NCBI GenBank assembly: GCA_010279815.1
Contig: QEOQ01000235.1
Span: 151,593-174,297 of the forward strand
Direction: 5' to 3'
Origin: Brachionus plicatilis
Lineage: Eukaryota > Rotifera > Eurotatoria > Ploima > Brachionidae
Length of the DNA stretch: 22,705 nucleotides
Shown here: in pieces, positions 20,201 to 22,705 of the stretch
Layout: each line of letters starts with the position of its first letter
Numbering within the stretch: the first letter of the stretch is position 1
Notes under the pieces: generated by a model
The model's input: only the letters and a program-made list of their open reading frames with translations
Told to the model about the DNA's origin: nothing
Database searches by the model: none
Made by a program: the position numbers and the translations under genes

Positions 20201-22604
20201 TTTTCTTAAAAAAATAAGAACAAATTTCAGCCAATTTAGATTTTGTTTGTTATTAATGGTAACTTGAAATAAAAAGTTTAAAAAAAAAAATTTTTTAATT
20301 CAATTTCCTTATTCTTCTCTATGTTAAAGATGTTTTCCAAAAATTTGATTCAAATTAGGATATTTTTGATTACCTTTTTGTATTTTTTCTTTTTTTTTAT
20401 TTATTAATTTTAAATCAATGTTGAAAATAGTTTGATTGCTCAGAACCTTGTTGAATAAAAAATGAATCATTAAATTTTGGAATTAAAAAAAATTTCTAAT
20501 TTTATTAAATAAAATTCCCGAATTAAGATTGTACATGAAAAATTTAATCAACACAAAATTAGATAGGAATCCAATATTTTAACTTATTGGCATTTTTTTA
20601 AAAAAAAAGAAAACTAATGTAAAACAAAGGATTGAATGTTCGAGTATTGAAAAGTTATAAAAAATAAGAGGAAATGACAAGGTGGCAATTACAACATTGC
20701 GTACATTTTTCAATTTTATTTTAATTTCGTAATTTTGACATCAATTAAAAAGTTTTAGAGAATAAAATCCTTTGTCTAAAATTAATTTTCTCCTTTTAAA
20801 AAAAGTGTCATTAAGTTAAAATTATTGGATTCCATCTAATTTTGTGTTGATTAAAATTTTTTATAATTCGGGACTTTTATTTAATATTTGGGGGAAAAAA
20901 TAAAAAATTTAAAGTATTTTAATAAAATTTTGTGGTATCGATTTTAATCGTCCATTTTAAAATAGTTTTAAAATCTTTTGGTAAAAATTTAGTGTGTGTC
21001 ACATTGCACAATTCAATTAAGCATTACCATAGATTCAAAGTGACCAAAGAAGCAAAAAAAACAGCTTCAAAATTTTGCAAAAAAATAAATAAGCAATTAA
21101 ATACAAGTCCTTAAAAGGTGCTTAAGCCACCCTTTATTAATTACTAAACAAAATTGTTAGGTAATTTGGTTATTTACAATAGCACGAGTATTACATAAAA
21201 TTAGGAGGATTCACAAATCCCTTATTTACAAGACTTCAAAGGCATTTGTGACTTTTGATTTAAAATATTTAATCACTAGCTAAGATTTAATTTTCTAAAG
21301 AGACAAACTACGAGATCGAGTCTGCGCAAGGAGATCCCAAGAGCATAGAGAAAACATTGGAAAAAACTCTGGACACCATTGACGCACCAAAAAAAGAATC
21401 TAAATCTTCCAAGTCCCACTTCAAAAAGCATTTGTCAAACGCCACCAACATCAACCTAGTAGGCAACTCGCAGGCGCCCACCAACGGCCCGGACAAAGAA
21501 AACAAAGCTCTGGACACAAAGGGCGAAGACACAGGCTCAATTCTCTCGTTCAAAGAGCGCAAGGAGCTTTTTTCCAAAAAACAGCCGACAGTCCACTCGC
21601 CAAATCACAACTTCCACTCAGCACACCAGGCCAGCCACAGCAAACGCTTCAAGACCGACTATTCGTACACAACGCCTCCGGAAGAAGAGCCCAAGTCTAA
21701 CAGTATTTCAAATGATCTAAACGCCAACTCAAACAACAACAACAGTGTGGCCGAATGCGCCCAAAATGATCCTGATCGAATAGAAACATTTACCGCGGAC
21801 AAAATTCTGGAACAACAAAAACAAAAGCTTAAATCAAAATCAAGTGTCAAAATGAAGACCTATTACGGTGGCGAAGAAGTCAAAGATTTGAAATCGCTAA
21901 ATCTGAGCTTTGTGAGCCCAAGTCAAAATGGCAAGCCAATGCAGATTAATCCAGTGCATCAGCCGACTCGAGTGTTGCCGGCCCAGTCGTCTGCGGCGTC
22001 CAACGCCTCTCTGGAATACTTTAGATTCGAATTCATTGGTGCCGGTGTCAAATTGGACAAGTCCATTCTAATTGTAAATAGCCAGAGCACGCATGTACAG
22101 CTTAGGAGTAAAAAGAATGCGTCCCTTAAGGTCAATTTTACCGAGGAGCCCGAGACATACGAGTACCCGTCCTTTGAGTTTTTGCTAAAAGAGATGGGCT
22201 TTGATCCGCTTGTCGAAGACGACGACGACTCTAATAACCAAACTGAGACCGAGAGTCAGTCGTCGTCCACGTCAAGCTTGAGTCAGTTTTTGCCCGGTAG
22301 ATTTAGCTTTGATGACGACCCTGCCATTGAGGTAGACAATGACAGAGACCCGCTGAAAACAAACATTTTTGACAGCAACCCGACTAACTTTAGCAAGTTG
22401 AGCGCGGGATTTAACAATTTTAGGCCGTCTTGGCACAGGAATTATGAACTAGGCTCCATCGAGCATTTGAATGTGAAATCAGATGGAGGACGAAATTCGG
22501 TGGAGACCAGCAGCAGTGAATCGTTGACTAATGACATTTTGCCATCCAAGGATGACGACTTGAAAAAATGGAGCTCGGACATGGACTCGAATATTTTATT
22601 TTGA
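17255..22604 (+). CDS. Taperin/phostensin-like PP1-docking protein (exons 17255-18017 and 21301-22604)
   Basis: 688 aa after joining two exons: GTAAGT donor at 18018, TTTTCTAAAG acceptor ending at 21300. The joint codon is CAG (Gln255), and the frame stays open across both exons. An in-frame TGA at 17246 supports the Met at 17255. The protein is low-complexity and mostly disordered. Conserved-looking islands: KYMKGYVNVLRERF-x-RKSLGADAELF at 61-86, PKPNFVSSVKNLFEKQ at 178-193, SFKERKELFSKK at 337-348, and FEFIGAGVKLDKSILIVNS at 497-515. KVNF at 531-534 is an RVxF-type protein phosphatase 1 docking motif and is followed by ETYEYPS (539-545). A K-x-x-F core followed by a T-x-EYPS box is what I know from vertebrate taperin and phostensin, which bind PP1 and actin, so PP1 regulation at the cytoskeleton is the inferred role. 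An acidic D/E run (561-566) follows, also as in taperin. Exons are clearly richer in G+C than the introns. A further upstream exon cannot be excluded. Confidence 0.75.
18018..21300 (+). other. 3.28-kb intron of the PP1-docking protein gene
   Basis: Phase-1 GT-AG intron, GTAAGT to CTAAAG, of typical AT-rich intronic composition. Only this acceptor keeps the downstream frame in register; the AG two bases further on would shift it. It contains a MITE-like element at 20501-20888. Frames on either strand (about 19151-19360 minus, 20932-21114 plus) look like by-products of A/T runs. No nested gene is seen. Confidence 0.75.
20501..20888. mobile_element. MITE-like inverted-repeat element inside the intron
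   Basis: The left arm (about 20501-20633) pairs with the right arm (about 20766-20888). Shared words read from the ends inward: ATTAAATAAAA, TCCCGAATTA, TTTAATCAACACAAAATTAG, GGAATCCAATA, TTTTAACTTA and ACAAAGGATT. Arms of about 125 bp surround a loop of about 130 bp with no coding capacity. The element lies about 410 bp upstream of the exon 2 acceptor. As part of the pre-mRNA it would form a long imperfect hairpin. Confidence 0.75.
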
Positions 22605-22705
22605 AAAAATTGTTAATTTGTGGTTGTGTTAAAGGCAATTAAACAAATGACCAGAGTGGTCGATTGAAATTTTTTTTCTCTCTCTCTTCTTTCTTTTAAT
22701 TTCTT
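22605..22705 (+). other. 3' flank with short matches to two upstream elements and a pyrimidine tract
   Basis: TTAATTTGTGGTTGTGTTA at 22613-22631 is identical to 5914-5932 in the right arm of the foldback element. ATGACCAGAGTGGTC at about 22648-22662 is identical to a piece of the TGACCA element's right arm (about 3922-3936). The stretch ends in a polypyrimidine run (about 22669-22700), which could precede an acceptor of the next gene. No AATAAA is seen before the window ends. Confidence 0.5.

Noticed and set aside
20932..21114. 60-codon Lys-rich frame in the large intron
   Set aside because: It could be an extra exon, but its content comes from A runs and no convincing splice sites keep it in frame with either neighbour.
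21308..21577. 89-codon frame on the - strand over exon 2
   Set aside because: It is antisense to the clearly coding exon 2 and has no independent start context or domain.

Overview
The window looks like nuclear DNA of a small AT-rich invertebrate. The gene families are metazoan (a tetraspanin and a taperin/phostensin-like PP1-docking protein), introns are spliceosomal GT-AG, and the intergenic DNA is extremely A+T rich. A rotifer such as Brachionus would fit, but nothing in the sequence proves the species.

Three protein-coding genes can be supported, all on the + strand. (1) 571-1659 is an apparently intronless adenosine-deaminase-like gene (ADAL type, N6-methyl-AMP deaminase) with a full set of metal and catalytic residues. 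(2) 8149-8900 is a four-span tetraspanin whose first exon (8149-8308) is joined across a 50-bp intron to 8359-8900, giving 233 aa. (3) 17255-22604 is a 688-aa, mostly disordered protein. I assemble it from two exons (17255-18017 and 21301-22604) across a 3.28-kb phase-1 intron. Its C-terminal part carries a KVNF PP1-docking motif followed by ETYEYPS, and I read it as a divergent taperin/phostensin relative. The three genes have no evident joint pathway and are probably independent neighbours.

The rest is gene-poor and packed with small non-autonomous mobile elements. The clearest is an intact miniature LTR retrotransposon (TRIM) at 9278-9793, with 153-bp LTRs, a PBS, a polypurine tract and a 5-bp target duplication. 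There are also six different inverted-repeat (foldback/MITE-like) elements: 1765-2831, 3330-3947, 5161-5967, 10099-10438, 12152-12873 (with target-site duplication) and 20501-20888 (inside the third gene's intron). A perfect 50-bp palindrome lies just downstream of the tetraspanin gene. Decayed coding relics include a hAT transposase C-terminal fragment (11563-11895) and an unidentified interrupted frame (13198-13536). The left edge (1-150) is part of a GC-rich GGCCG-type repeat that continues outside the window.

I found no tRNA, rRNA or CRISPR array, and no operon. I did not find a convincing new multi-gene system. The most noteworthy content is the TRIM and the diversity of foldback elements.
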